A stretch of 55,184 nucleotides of DNA from contig DASPTU010000048.1 in assembly GCA_035623255.1 (NCBI GenBank), positions 1-55,184 of the forward strand. Direction: 5' to 3'. The stretch comes from JAFAGX01 sp035623255. Lineage in GTDB: Bacteria; Acidobacteriota; Terriglobia; Terriglobales; Acidobacteriaceae. The notes beneath the pieces are model-generated. The model searched no databases, was not told the DNA's origin, and was given only the letters and a program-made list of their open reading frames with translations. How positions within the stretch are numbered: position 1 is the first letter of the stretch; every line of letters begins with the position of its first letter. Both the position numbers and the translations under genes were made by a program. Of the stretch, positions 1 through 8,110 are shown in pieces.

Positions 1-1
1 G

Positions 2-60
2 GGCACGGCTTTAGCCGGGCCAATAAAGGGCCCATTTCGACCCAGGCGCCAATGCGGCGC
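2..60 (+). repeat. Composite dispersed repeat, copy 1
   Basis: This is a two-part element. A hairpin (GGCACGGCT, two bases, AGCCGGGCC at 2-21) is followed 43 bases after its start by GGCGCCAATGCGGCGC at 45-60. The same two parts recur with 44-base spacing at 215 down to 150 on the minus strand and at 33095-33154 on the plus strand, so the unit is real. No start codon, ribosome site or protein-like composition suggests coding here. Confidence 0.7.
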
Positions 61-98
61 GACATCAGCCGCTCCCGCATTCGCAAAGAGGGCGAATC

Positions 99-146
99 GG
101 CCGCAGATCTTGGCGCAAGGACGCGAAACCCGGGGGCCACCCCATC
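99..146 (-). repeat. Second dispersed repeat family, diverged copy
   Basis: Read on the minus strand, this stretch goes GGGGTGGCCC, GGTTTCGCGTC and finally CAAGATCTGCGGCC. The copy at 2653-2710 on the same strand reads TGGGTGGCCC, GGTTTCGCCG and CAAGATGTGCGTAGCC. The order and spacing agree, so I read both as copies of one non-coding repeat family. This copy lies directly beside composite repeat copy 2. Confidence 0.5.
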
Positions 147-149
147 GAT

Positions 150-222
150 GGTAGCTGCGCCTCATCGGCGCGTTTGAGAAGGTTGGCTGCTTCTCGGCAC
201 GGCTGAAGCCGTGCCCTTCCAC
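150..222 (-). repeat. Composite dispersed repeat, copy 2
   Basis: On the minus strand a hairpin, GGCACGGCT with its complement around a TC loop (215-196), is followed 44 bases from its start by GCGCCGATGAGGCGC and AGCTACC (down to 150). The 27 bases 222-196 on the minus strand are identical to 33088-33114 on the plus strand. The element lies 31 bases past the stop codon of the mutase gene on the same strand, so its hairpin could also act as a transcript end. Confidence 0.75.
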
Positions 223-252
223 GAAAGGGCGAGGGCACAGGCGCCACACGCC

Positions 253-1866
253 CTAAATCACCACCGCCTCTTTGTACTCCCCGAACACTCGGCGCATGGT
301 GTCGGAGATTTCGCCGACGGTGGCATTGGCTTCGACGGCGGCAACGATGTGCGGCATGAGATTGGCGCCGGAGCGGGCGGAGTCTTCGATCTTCTTTAAC
401 GAATCCTGCCAATGCCGAGAATCGCGGCGAGCACGCAAGGCACGCACGCGCTCCACCTGCTTGCGTTCCAGCGATTCGTCAATGTGCAGGATGGGAATCG
501 GCTTCTCTTCGTCGACGGTGAACCGGTTCACTCCCACCACGGTCGCTTCCCCGCGATCCACCTGCTGCTGGTATTCGTAAGCCGCGTTCTGGATCTCCTG
601 CTGCACGAAGCCGCGCTCGATGGCCTTCAGCATTCCGCCGAGCGCGTCGATTCTCTCAAGATATCCGGTCGCGTGCTTTTCAATTTCGTTGGTTAGCGAC
701 TCGATGTAATACGAGCCGGCCAGTGGATCGATGGTTTGCGGCGCGCCCGACTCGTACGCGATGATCTGCTGCGTGCGCAGCGCGATGCGGGCGGCCTGCT
801 CGGCGGGCAGCGCCAGTGCTTCATCGTAAGAGTTTGTGTGCAGCGACTGCGTTCCGCCCAGAACCGCAGACATGGCCTGAATTGCGGTCCGAACAATGTT
901 GTTCTCCGGTTGCTGCGCAGTGAGCGTGGAACCGGCCGTTTGGGTGTGAAAACGCAGCATCCAGGAGCGGGGATTTTTCGCCTTGAACTTCTCGCGCATG
1001 ATCTTCGTCCACATACGGCGCGCCGCGCGGAACTTGGCAACCTCCTCCAGAAAATTGTTGTGGGCGTTGAAAAAAAACGATAGCCGTGGCGCGAACTTAT
1101 CCACGTCGAGCCCGGCGTTAAGTGCAGCCTGCACGTAGGCGATGCCATTGGCCAGCGTGAAGGCCACTTCCTGCACCGCAGTCGACCCGGCTTCGCGCAT
1201 GTGGTAGCCGGAAATCGAAATCGTGTTCCACTCGGGAACGTTCTCATTAGTCCAGGCGAACATGTCGGTGATGATGCGCATGGCCGGCTGAATTGGATAA
1301 ATGTACGTTCCCCTCGCCACGTACTCTTTGAGAACGTCGTTCTGCACAGTGCCGGAGAGATGGCGAATGTCAGCCCCTTGGCGGCGCGCCACTGCAACAT
1401 ATAGCGCCAGCAGGATCGAAGCGGTCGCGTTGATGGTCATCGAGGTGGAGATTTTGGTCAGGTCGATACCATCGAAGAGCCGCTGCATGTCCTCGATCGA
1501 ATCAATCGCGACCCCGACCTTGCCGACCTCGCCTTCCGCCAAAACATTGTCGGAGTCGAGACCGATCTGCGTCGGCAGGTCAAAGGCAACCGAAAGTCCG
1601 GTCGTGCCATTGGCGAGTAGATACTTGTAGCGCTTGTTGGATTCCTCAGCATCCCCCATGCCCGCGTACTGCCGCATCGTCCACAGCTTGCCCCTGTACA
1701 TCGTGGTTTGGACGCCGCGAGTGAAGGGATATTGGCCGGGATAGCCGACTTCGCGATCATAGTCCCAGCCCTCGATATCGGCGGGAGTGTAGAGCGGGCG
1801 GACAGGGATGTGAGAAGAAGTCTGCGGGTCAGAAGCTGGTGCGACGGTTTTGGTCTTGTCCGCCAT
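253..1866 (-). CDS. Methylmalonyl-CoA mutase, catalytic (large) subunit
   Basis: This 537-residue protein matches the TIM-barrel catalytic part of acyl-CoA mutases, which interconvert methylmalonyl-CoA and succinyl-CoA with adenosylcobalamin. Visible family motifs are YPFTRGVQTTMYRG near residue 47, STSMTINATA near 140, SISGYHMREAGS near 215, RFHTQTAGSTLTAQQPE near 310 and GGTQSLHTNSYDEALALP near 340. It stops at EAVVI without the roughly 130-residue B12-binding domain, so it should pair with a separate small subunit, which is not in this window. A start six codons upstream (1884) is possible, but the ATG at 1866 gives the usual MADKTK-like beginning. Substrate (methylmalonyl- or a related acyl-CoA) cannot be fixed from sequence alone. 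Confidence 0.9.
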   Translation of the reverse strand: MADKTKTVAPASDPQTSSHIPVRPLYTPADIEGWDYDREVGYPGQYPFTRGVQTTMYRGKLWTMRQYAGMGDAEESNKRYKYLLANGTTGLSVAFDLPTQIGLDSDNVLAEGEVGKVGVAIDSIEDMQRLFDGIDLTKISTSMTINATASILLALYVAVARRQGADIRHLSGTVQNDVLKEYVARGTYIYPIQPAMRIITDMFAWTNENVPEWNTISISGYHMREAGSTAVQEVAFTLANGIAYVQAALNAGLDVDKFAPRLSFFFNAHNNFLEEVAKFRAARRMWTKIMREKFKAKNPRSWMLRFHTQTAGSTLTAQQPENNIVRTAIQAMSAVLGGTQSLHTNSYDEALALPAEQAARIALRTQQIIAYESGAPQTIDPLAGSYYIESLTNEIEKHATGYLERIDALGGMLKAIERGFVQQEIQNAAYEYQQQVDRGEATVVGVNRFTVDEEKPIPILHIDESLERKQVERVRALRARRDSRHWQDSLKKIEDSARSGANLMPHIVAAVEANATVGEISDTMRRVFGEYKEAVVI

Positions 1867-1911
1867 AACAAAATTCTCAACCACTGAGGGCAGAGAGGAG
1901 CACTGGGGTCT

Positions 1912-2244
1912 TCAATGCTTTTTTCGCACTCGCCAGAACGAACTCAGTCCAAACCAACCGAACAGCAGAGTGAAGCAAACCGCGAGGATAACCCTCCCTG
2001 AGGCGGCGCGGCCGGTGTGATACCTGTTGTACTCGCGCATAAAGGCGAGTATGCCGATCCCCGCTAACGCCAGGAAAACAAAACCTGTGACCTCCAGCCA
2101 GAGCTGCCCGAGTGCTCTGGCCAGGTGAGATACGGTAGTGCGCGTGGCCTTTACTACCGCCCCAAACGCGCGGGTGCGGCGCACCTGCTGGCCCGCGATC
2201 CTGGTGGCGATGCCCAGTTTGCGCGCGGTTGAAACTTTCGCCAT
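1912..2244 (-). CDS. Small membrane protein of unknown function
   Basis: The 110-residue product has a strongly basic N-terminal 45 residues followed by two hydrophobic segments (about 49-69, WLEVTGFVFLALAGIGILAF, and about 83-104, VILAVCFTLLFGWFGLSSF), then a short basic tail. That fits a two-pass inner-membrane protein with its N-terminus inside. It ends 45 bases upstream of the mutase start on the same strand, so the two may be co-transcribed. I recognise no family. Confidence 0.6.
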   Translation of the reverse strand: MAKVSTARKLGIATRIAGQQVRRTRAFGAVVKATRTTVSHLARALGQLWLEVTGFVFLALAGIGILAFMREYNRYHTGRAASGRVILAVCFTLLFGWFGLSSFWRVRKKH

Positions 2245-2360
2245 TTGGCATCGATTTTACCAAGCTTGCAGGTTACAATACGCGGTGCGGTGAGGGGGCT
2301 CACGTACCCTTGTGACGAGTAGCCGCATCTAACTATAAGATATTGTTCAGAGGGGGATGC

Positions 2361-2648
2361 GTGGACCAGCAACTGAAGCAACTGATGAAGGAATTGGGAG
2401 AAGCGATTAACGAGTCGCTGGCCGACTCCGATCAGATCGCTGAAGTCGTATCCAAGATCAAAGAGGGCGGTTACGACATTTTCCTGGTGCTGGAGGCCAC
2501 GATCGGGGTTAGCAAGCCGGGCGAAAAGACCAATGACAAGACTTCCCTCGTAACTACTCTGACCAGCAACCCCGAGTTCAAGGTCAATGACCAGGACCTG
2601 AAATTTCTCAAGTCCCTTCGCATCAAGATCGAAGACGACGCGGCCTGA
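2361..2648 (+). CDS. Small acidic protein of unknown function
   Basis: The 95-residue product is mostly helical and charged (DQQLKQLMKELGEAINESLA at the start, RIKIEDDAA at the end) and soluble in character. The GTG at 2361 is preferred because AGAGGGGG lies five bases upstream at 2349-2356. A TTG six codons earlier (2343) would place that ribosome site inside the gene. No domain is recognised. Its neighbours, a divergent membrane protein and glgC, do not suggest a role. Confidence 0.6.
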   Translation: MDQQLKQLMKELGEAINESLADSDQIAEVVSKIKEGGYDIFLVLEATIGVSKPGEKTNDKTSLVTTLTSNPEFKVNDQDLKFLKSLRIKIEDDAA

Positions 2649-2652
2649 GTCG

Positions 2653-2710
2653 CGGCTACGCACATCTTGTCCCCGCCTTTCGCAGAGGCGGCGAAACCTG
2701 GGCCACCCAA
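2653..2710 (-). repeat. Second dispersed repeat family, main copy
   Basis: This non-coding repeat is read on the minus strand (see 99-146). It contains the hairpin CCGCC, nine bases, GGCGG at 2673-2691. It begins five bases after the stop of the small gene ending at 2648, so its hairpin may end that transcript, but no T-run follows. The rest of the gap up to 2812 shows no gene. Confidence 0.5.
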
Positions 2711-2812
2711 CCGGCTATTGCTTCCTGTGCTAGTATTTAGCGTTTCTGCGCTAGTCCGAAACCTCGGGTTGCGCATCTGGTAGGCTCGTAGCGTTTAACC
2801 TAAGCGGCAATC

Positions 2813-4063
2813 ATGAAGGACACCCTCGGAGTTTTGCTGGCAGGTGGCGCAGGAGAACGTCTGTACCCGCTTACCCGCGACCGTGCCAAGCCGGCAGTCA
2901 CCTTTGGTGGCAACTACCGCATCATCGACGTGACCCTTTCGAACTGCGTCAACTCCGATCTGCGCCGGGTTTACATTCTCACTCAGTACAAAGCTCTTTC
3001 CCTGAATCGTCACATCCGCGAAGGCTGGAACATTGTGGCCCGAGAGATGGGTGAGTTCATTGAAGTCCTGCCTCCGATGAAGCGCGTCAGCGAAGAGTGG
3101 TACCAGGGCACGGCAGACGCGGTTTATCAGAACATCTATTCAATTGGCTCAGAGCAGCCGCAGCACGTCCTCATTCTTTCCGGCGACCATATTTACAAAA
3201 TGAACTATGGCCTGATGCTGAAACAGCACCAGGAGTCGGCAGCGGATGTGACTTTGGCCACCATTCAGGTTGATCCCTCGGAAGTCTCCCGCTTCGGCGT
3301 GGTCGAGGTGGACAACGACAGCCGGGTCAACGGGTTTCAGGAGAAGCCCAAGCAAACTGATCTGCGCTCCCCCTACAATCCGGAGAAAGTTTCGGCTTCC
3401 ATGGGCGTGTACATCTTTAATACGGATGTCCTGATCCCTGTTTTGCTTAAGGACGCTGAAGACGCGGAATCCAGTCACGACTTTGGCAAGGACGTCCTGC
3501 CGAAAATGGTCGACGACTACCGTGTGTATTCATTTGACTTCGTCGACGAGAACAAGAAGGAGGCACTTTATTGGCGGGACGTTGGGACGCTTGAGGCCTA
3601 CTACGAAGCCAACATGGATATCGTCTCCGTATCGCCGGTGTTCAACTTATATGACGAGGGTTGGCCGATTCGCACCCATCAGCGGCAGTACCCGCCCGCC
3701 AAATTTGTTTTTGCGGAGCCAGGGCGAACCGGTACTGCGCTCGATTCGATTGTTTCAGCTGGGTGCATCGTCTCCGGCTGCATGGTAAAGAACAGCGTGC
3801 TTTCGCCGGACGTGCGGGTGAATTCCTATAGCGAGATTGATGCGAGCATTCTGTTTTCTCATGTCAACGTTGGGCGCCATTGTCGTGTCCGCAAAGCCAT
3901 CATCGACCGCGATGTCCACATACCCGAAGGCACGACCATCGGCTATGACGCCGAAGCCGACCGACAGCGCTATTTCGTGACCGACAGCGGCATCACGGTA
4001 GTCACGAGAGATTATTCGCTGTTTGAGAACCCCGTTACCGTGGATTATTTCACGAGCGAGTAA
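2813..4063 (+). CDS. glgC: Glucose-1-phosphate adenylyltransferase
   Basis: This 416-residue enzyme makes ADP-glucose from ATP and glucose-1-phosphate, the committed step of bacterial glycogen synthesis. The N-terminal nucleotidyltransferase fold shows LLAGGAGERLYPLT (8-21), RAKPAV (24-29), the metal-binding SGDHIYKMNYG (123-133) and FQEKPK (175-180) for sugar phosphate. From about residue 290 a left-handed beta-helix follows. The ERLYPLT and SLNRHIREGW spellings are closer to the plant/cyanobacterial branch than to the enteric form. Length is normal. No strong ribosome site is visible before the ATG. No other glycogen gene is in the window. Confidence 0.93.
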   Translation: MKDTLGVLLAGGAGERLYPLTRDRAKPAVTFGGNYRIIDVTLSNCVNSDLRRVYILTQYKALSLNRHIREGWNIVAREMGEFIEVLPPMKRVSEEWYQGTADAVYQNIYSIGSEQPQHVLILSGDHIYKMNYGLMLKQHQESAADVTLATIQVDPSEVSRFGVVEVDNDSRVNGFQEKPKQTDLRSPYNPEKVSASMGVYIFNTDVLIPVLLKDAEDAESSHDFGKDVLPKMVDDYRVYSFDFVDENKKEALYWRDVGTLEAYYEANMDIVSVSPVFNLYDEGWPIRTHQRQYPPAKFVFAEPGRTGTALDSIVSAGCIVSGCMVKNSVLSPDVRVNSYSEIDASILFSHVNVGRHCRVRKAIIDRDVHIPEGTTIGYDAEADRQRYFVTDSGITVVTRDYSLFENPVTVDYFTSE

Positions 4064-4105
4064 GGCGACTACGTGCGGCGCCAGCGCCCATAGACTCCCT
4101 GGCAA

Positions 4106-4134
4106 GAATTCCCTGAAGCGCCGCTCAGGATGAC
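4106..4134. repeat. CTCAGGATGAC-type repeat remnant
   Basis: CTCAGGATGAC at 4124-4134, preceded by CCTGAAGCGCCG, forms a short hairpin. The same 11-mer recurs at 8722-8732, and its complement GTCATCCTGAG occurs at 33013-33023. It lies in the 250-base gap between glgC and the sigma factor, which otherwise holds only the candidate promoter at 4208. Confidence 0.45.
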
Positions 4135-4207
4135 AAACAGCATTGGATTCGCTGTATGTTCGCCTCATATTTCCACCTGCTACAATGCTCTGTTTCAAAG
4201 ACAGTCA

Positions 4208-4233
4208 AGAACTTTTCTTGCATTTCCGGCGTA
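4208..4233 (+). promoter_or_regulatory. Candidate ECF-type promoter for the sigma factor operon
   Basis: AGAAC at 4208-4212 is separated by exactly 17 bases from CGTA at 4230-4233. This resembles the GGAAC-N16/17-CGTC layout used by many extracytoplasmic-function sigma factors, which usually transcribe their own gene. It lies 80 bases upstream of the sigma start. The match is short and imperfect, so this is a suggestion only. Confidence 0.3.
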
Positions 4234-4313
4234 CTGTTTTGTGCTGTTAATGATCTGCCGGAAGCCGCAGTCGCCGCGAAGTTGTTGAAACAGAGTGCTC
4301 ACGGGAGTGCCGG

Positions 4314-4913
4314 TTGGAAGATCCCCAGGTCGCCGGGCTGCTGGTCCGTCGCTGCATAGCGGGCGATGCGGCTGCGTGGGAGGAACTCGTGCAGCAGTAT
4401 CATCGGCGCATCTTTAACATCTGCTATCGTTTCGCGGGCTCGGCCGAGGATGCGCAAGACCTCACGCAAGACGTCTTCATCAAGATGTATCGCACGCTGA
4501 ACACTTACGACATGGAGCGCGGTGCATTCATGACCTGGGTCACGACCGTGACCCGGAACCTGCTGGTCGATCATTTTCGTAAAACAAAACAGGACAGAAT
4601 TACAGATTCACTTGACGCCGCGCCCTCGGAGCATGAAGATGCCATGCCATTAAGCGAACAACTGCCGGACACGAGCGCTGCCCCGGACGCCCGGGCGCAG
4701 AGCAGGCAAGTGGGGGAGACTGTGCACCTGGCGCTGCAGCGGCTTTCGCCGGATCTTCGTGAAGCAGTGATTCTAAGGGACTTGCAAGATATGGACTACA
4801 AAGAGATTGCCACGGTACTCAGGGTGCCGGAGGGAACCGTCAAATCACGAATTAACCGCGGTCGCGCGGAACTTGCGCGCCTGCTACAACGTACATATAA
4901 ACGGGTAATGTGA
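4314..4913 (+). CDS. ECF-family RNA polymerase sigma factor
   Basis: The 199-residue product has sigma region 2 (HRRIFNICYRFAGSAEDAQD, LTQDVFIKMYRTL, then TWVTTVTRNLLVDHFRK) and region 4 (LSPDLREAVILRDLQDMDYK, EIATVLRVPEGTVKSRINRG), joined by a polar linker. The start is a TTG at 4314 with GGGAG six bases upstream. The stop overlaps the start of an anti-sigma factor, the usual arrangement for a sigma factor held inactive at the membrane until an envelope signal arrives. The signal cannot be told from sequence, but the operon partners suggest an envelope stress role. Confidence 0.93.
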   Translation: MEDPQVAGLLVRRCIAGDAAAWEELVQQYHRRIFNICYRFAGSAEDAQDLTQDVFIKMYRTLNTYDMERGAFMTWVTTVTRNLLVDHFRKTKQDRITDSLDAAPSEHEDAMPLSEQLPDTSAAPDARAQSRQVGETVHLALQRLSPDLREAVILRDLQDMDYKEIATVLRVPEGTVKSRINRGRAELARLLQRTYKRVM

Positions 4914-5662
4914 TGGCAGCGGAAGACTACAAAAACATGCAGTGCAGCGAATTCGACGCCCTACTGAGCGAAGCGCTGGATAAGCTGCTGACCGGACCGA
5001 AAGCAGAAGCATTCCAGGCCCACGCTAAGTCTTGTCCGGTGTGCGGGCCGTTGCTGGCTGAAGCCGACATTGGCAAGCACTGGCTCGAGCAGTTGGTGGA
5101 AGTCGACCCACCCCAGCATCTTGTACACAACATTCTGGCTGCGACCACGGGGATTGACACAGCCCGTCTGCACGGAACCGCTGCCGCGCAGGCTTCGTGG
5201 TTTGACAAGGTTGCAACCTGGGCCGGAGCCACATTCGGCCCTGTCGTGGCAATGGCGAAGCAGCCGCGATTTGCCATGTCATTCGGAATGGCATTTTTCT
5301 CACTTTCGGTTTCGCTTAGCTTGGCTGGCGTGAAACTGAGCGATATCCGCCATGTCGATCTGCGGCCCAGCGCCATTCGCCGGACTTATTACGAGACCTC
5401 CGGGAAAGTTGCCAAATATTACGAGAACATCCGGTTCGTGTATGAGATTGAATCCCGGGTACGGGAATTCAAGCGCGCCACCACTCCCGCTGAGCCGGCG
5501 CCTGAGAAGAAAGAAAACAATCAGAGAAACGACAATACCAGTGGACAGCCTGATCAGAAAGAGCCACGCAACTACAGTCAGGGAGAAAGCCAGGTGATTC
5601 TGGCCTCGCTCCCCGACAACCCGCCTGTAGTGAATCTGGTCGCACACAGGAGGGAAGCATGA
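4913..5662 (+). CDS. Zinc-finger anti-sigma factor, membrane-anchored
   Basis: The N-terminus carries an anti-sigma zinc-binding motif: Cys11, then His37-x3-Cys41-x2-Cys44 (HAKSCPVC). A hydrophobic segment near residues 120-140 (SFGMAFFSLSVSLSLAGV) would place the rest, a charged and glutamine-rich region, outside the cytoplasm. The 249-residue length is typical. The ATG at 4913 shares one base with the sigma stop; a GTG at 4910 is also possible. By family knowledge it sequesters the upstream sigma factor. It overlaps the next gene by four bases (ATGA), implying translational coupling. Confidence 0.88.
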   Translation: MAAEDYKNMQCSEFDALLSEALDKLLTGPKAEAFQAHAKSCPVCGPLLAEADIGKHWLEQLVEVDPPQHLVHNILAATTGIDTARLHGTAAAQASWFDKVATWAGATFGPVVAMAKQPRFAMSFGMAFFSLSVSLSLAGVKLSDIRHVDLRPSAIRRTYYETSGKVAKYYENIRFVYEIESRVREFKRATTPAEPAPEKKENNQRNDNTSGQPDQKEPRNYSQGESQVILASLPDNPPVVNLVAHRREA

Positions 5663-6600
5663 ACTGCGCCAACCACCCCGCAAACCCGGCAGTCGCCTAC
5701 TGCCGCACCTGCGGAAAACCACTTTGTTCGACTTGCACGCGCGACGTAAAAGGAGTGATCTACTGCGAGAACTGCCTTGCAGAACGATTGGCCGGGGTGC
5801 AGCCAGCTACGCCGCCTCCGCCTGCCGCAGGATTGGTCGGTCCCGGTCAGCCAGTTGCGGTTCAAAGCTCTGGACCAAATCCCGCCGTGGCGGGAATTCT
5901 CGCCGGGTTCTTTCCGTTTGGCGTGGGAGCAGTGTATTGCGGCCAATATGCCAAGGGCCTGGCGCACCTGCTGATTTTTGTCGGACTGATCGTTGGCATG
6001 GACCAGGGCAGCCCGTTGGATACCATTTGCGCCTTTGCCTTCGCATTTTTTTACGTTTGGCAGATCATCGATGCAGTCCGCACCGCCAAAGCCCTGCAAC
6101 TGGGACAGCCGGCGCCAGACCCATTGGGCCTTGGTCAGGCATTCGGAGCTGGCGAAAGAATTGACACGTCCCGAGTACCCACTGCCGCAATTGTCCTGAT
6201 CGGCCTGGGTGTCCTTTTTCTGCTGCGGACAATCGGAGTGTTTGAATTTAGTGTTGAAAGTTTCTGGCCGGTTCTGCTGATCTTGCTCGGGCTCTGGATG
6301 TTTGCAAAGCGCTGGGGATGGATTCCGTCAACTCGCGTCTATTCGCATGCTGAGCGCATGCGCGGCCTGGTTGGACCGGTGGTGCTCGTGACGGTCGGAC
6401 TATTGTCGCTCATCGAGCATATGGGTGGGCCGGCATGGCACCGTACGTGGCCTGTCCTGTTGTTAGCGATTGGGATCACCAAGCTGCTGGAGAGCAAGAC
6501 GCCCCCGACATTGCCGCCACCGACGACGCCCATGATCGGTGGGCCCACGGCGGGCACCGGCGAGACTCAAGCTCCTGTAACCGAGGTGAGGAATGGCTAG
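5659..6600 (+). CDS. B-box zinc-finger multi-pass membrane protein
   Basis: Residues 3-39 hold a B-box-like zinc site (Cys3, His6, Cys15, Cys18, Cys23, Cys26, Cys36, Cys39). A proline-rich linker follows, then two groups of membrane segments: a TM2-like pair (AGILAGFFPFGVGAVYCGQY, LLIFVGLIVG) and a LiaI/DUF5668-like set with repeated FWPVLLILLGLWMF-type helices. Length is 313 residues. Function is unknown; the zinc finger would face the cytoplasm and may bind a partner protein. It is the third gene of the sigma operon and overlaps the next gene by eight bases. Confidence 0.8.
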   Translation: MNCANHPANPAVAYCRTCGKPLCSTCTRDVKGVIYCENCLAERLAGVQPATPPPPAAGLVGPGQPVAVQSSGPNPAVAGILAGFFPFGVGAVYCGQYAKGLAHLLIFVGLIVGMDQGSPLDTICAFAFAFFYVWQIIDAVRTAKALQLGQPAPDPLGLGQAFGAGERIDTSRVPTAAIVLIGLGVLFLLRTIGVFEFSVESFWPVLLILLGLWMFAKRWGWIPSTRVYSHAERMRGLVGPVVLVTVGLLSLIEHMGGPAWHRTWPVLLLAIGITKLLESKTPPTLPPPTTPMIGGPTAGTGETQAPVTEVRNG

Positions 6601-8056
6601 TCCGGTTCAAGCGCCGCCCAGCCAGATGCCACCGACGCGCTATCGGCGTTCCGTATCGGGCCCTGTAATCCTGATCTCGATCGGCATTCTGTTTCTGCTG
6701 GGCACAATGGGCTATTTGAACTGGTCCCGGTTGGGCTATTGGTTCGCTCACTATTGGCCGGTGATCCTGATTATTGCCGGAGTGATCAAACTGATTGAGT
6801 ATCAGGCGGCGCAAAGACAGGGAGTTCGGGCGTCCGGCCTGGGAGTCGGCAGCATTTTCCTCATTATCATCGTGATCCTGTTCGGGCTCACTGCCACCCA
6901 GATGTCACATGTCGATTGGGGTCAGTTGCGCGACCAAATCAACATTGACGACAGTGACTTCACCCTGTTCGGCGAGAAGTACACGTATGAGGATCAACTT
7001 GCGCAGGAGTTCCCTACAGGAGCCAGCCTGCACGTCACCAATGCCCGCGGAGCCGTGAACGTCAGCACCTCCACCGATAATCAGATTCACGTTTCGGTTC
7101 ACAAGCGCATCACCGCCGACAACCAGTCCGACGCCGATAAATACAATGGCCAGACCAAGCCGCAACTAACTGTCAACGGAAACGTCGTCGCGCTCAATGC
7201 CAACAATCAAAGCGTGAGTGATCACCGGGTCGCCGAGGATCTGGATATTTCATTTCCGCGCAAGGCCAGCGTAACCATTTCGACGCATTCCGGGGATGTT
7301 AGCGTTCTGGGGCGCGAGGGCGACGTGCAGATCTCAGCGCAGCACAACGAAGTTTCAGCCTCGGACATTAACGGCAAGGTAAGCCTGAACCTCGATCACA
7401 GCGCGGCCCGAGTTTCGCAGGTCAGCTCGGATGTCTCGATCGAGGGCAGGGCGAATGATGTTTCCCTCGAAGACATCAAAGGCGCGGTCCACCTTGATGG
7501 CGAATTTATGGAGAGCGTCAAGCTGGCCAAGATTGGCCAGGGCGTGGTTTTCAAATCTTCGCGCACGGATATGCAGCTTGGCCGGCTGGACGGCGACCTT
7601 GACCTCGATTCCGGCGATCTGCAGGCCAGCAATGTGACCGGCCCGGTACGCCTGACGACGCGCGCAAAGGACATTCGTCTCAGCGATGTATCTGGCGATG
7701 TGCGGCTGCGGGACGAGGATGGCTCGGTCGAAGTAAAAGTCAAAAAGCTGGGCAACATGCAGGTGGAGAACCGCAAGGGTGATATCGAACTGTACCTTCC
7801 CGACAAAGCCAGCTTTCAGTTGGACGCCCGCGCCGTGGGCGGCGAGATTGAAAGTGATTTCAGCAGCCTCAAGATCGATGATTCCCAAAACACTGCGACG
7901 GGAACTGTGGGCAGTGGCGGCCCCCGCATCGTGTTGAATAACGAGCATGGAACCATTGGGATTCGCAAGGCGTCCTCCTCGGACGAGCAGTCAGAAGTTC
8001 CCCAGCCTCCCAAACCGCCTCGCGCGCCCTCAGAGCCTCGCGTCACAGAAAACTGA
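6593..8056 (+). CDS. DUF4097-type beta-helix envelope protein with LiaI-like N-terminus
   Basis: The first 100 of 487 residues contain three hydrophobic segments (VILISIGILFLLGTMGY, WPVILIIAGVIKLIEY, GSIFLIIIVILFGLTA) of the LiaI/DUF5668 type. The remainder is a long repeating series such as DVSLEDIKGAVHLDG and DIRLSDVSGDVRLRDEDG, characteristic of the DUF4097 adhesin-like beta-solenoid. The last 25 residues are proline-rich. The solenoid should lie outside the inner membrane. As last gene of the sigma operon it is a likely effector or sensor of envelope state, but no member of the family has a role I can assign here. Confidence 0.82.
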   Translation: MASPVQAPPSQMPPTRYRRSVSGPVILISIGILFLLGTMGYLNWSRLGYWFAHYWPVILIIAGVIKLIEYQAAQRQGVRASGLGVGSIFLIIIVILFGLTATQMSHVDWGQLRDQINIDDSDFTLFGEKYTYEDQLAQEFPTGASLHVTNARGAVNVSTSTDNQIHVSVHKRITADNQSDADKYNGQTKPQLTVNGNVVALNANNQSVSDHRVAEDLDISFPRKASVTISTHSGDVSVLGREGDVQISAQHNEVSASDINGKVSLNLDHSAARVSQVSSDVSIEGRANDVSLEDIKGAVHLDGEFMESVKLAKIGQGVVFKSSRTDMQLGRLDGDLDLDSGDLQASNVTGPVRLTTRAKDIRLSDVSGDVRLRDEDGSVEVKVKKLGNMQVENRKGDIELYLPDKASFQLDARAVGGEIESDFSSLKIDDSQNTATGTVGSGGPRIVLNNEHGTIGIRKASSSDEQSEVPQPPKPPRAPSEPRVTEN

Positions 8057-8110
8057 TCCCGCCGCTTTTTCGTTCTGCCGTGTTATCTTCGGAATTCTCT
8101 CAAGGACCGA

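Noticed and set aside
65..412. 115-codon open frame on the minus strand
   Set aside because: It runs through the dispersed repeats and into the mutase gene in a wrong frame; translation is arginine-rich low complexity.
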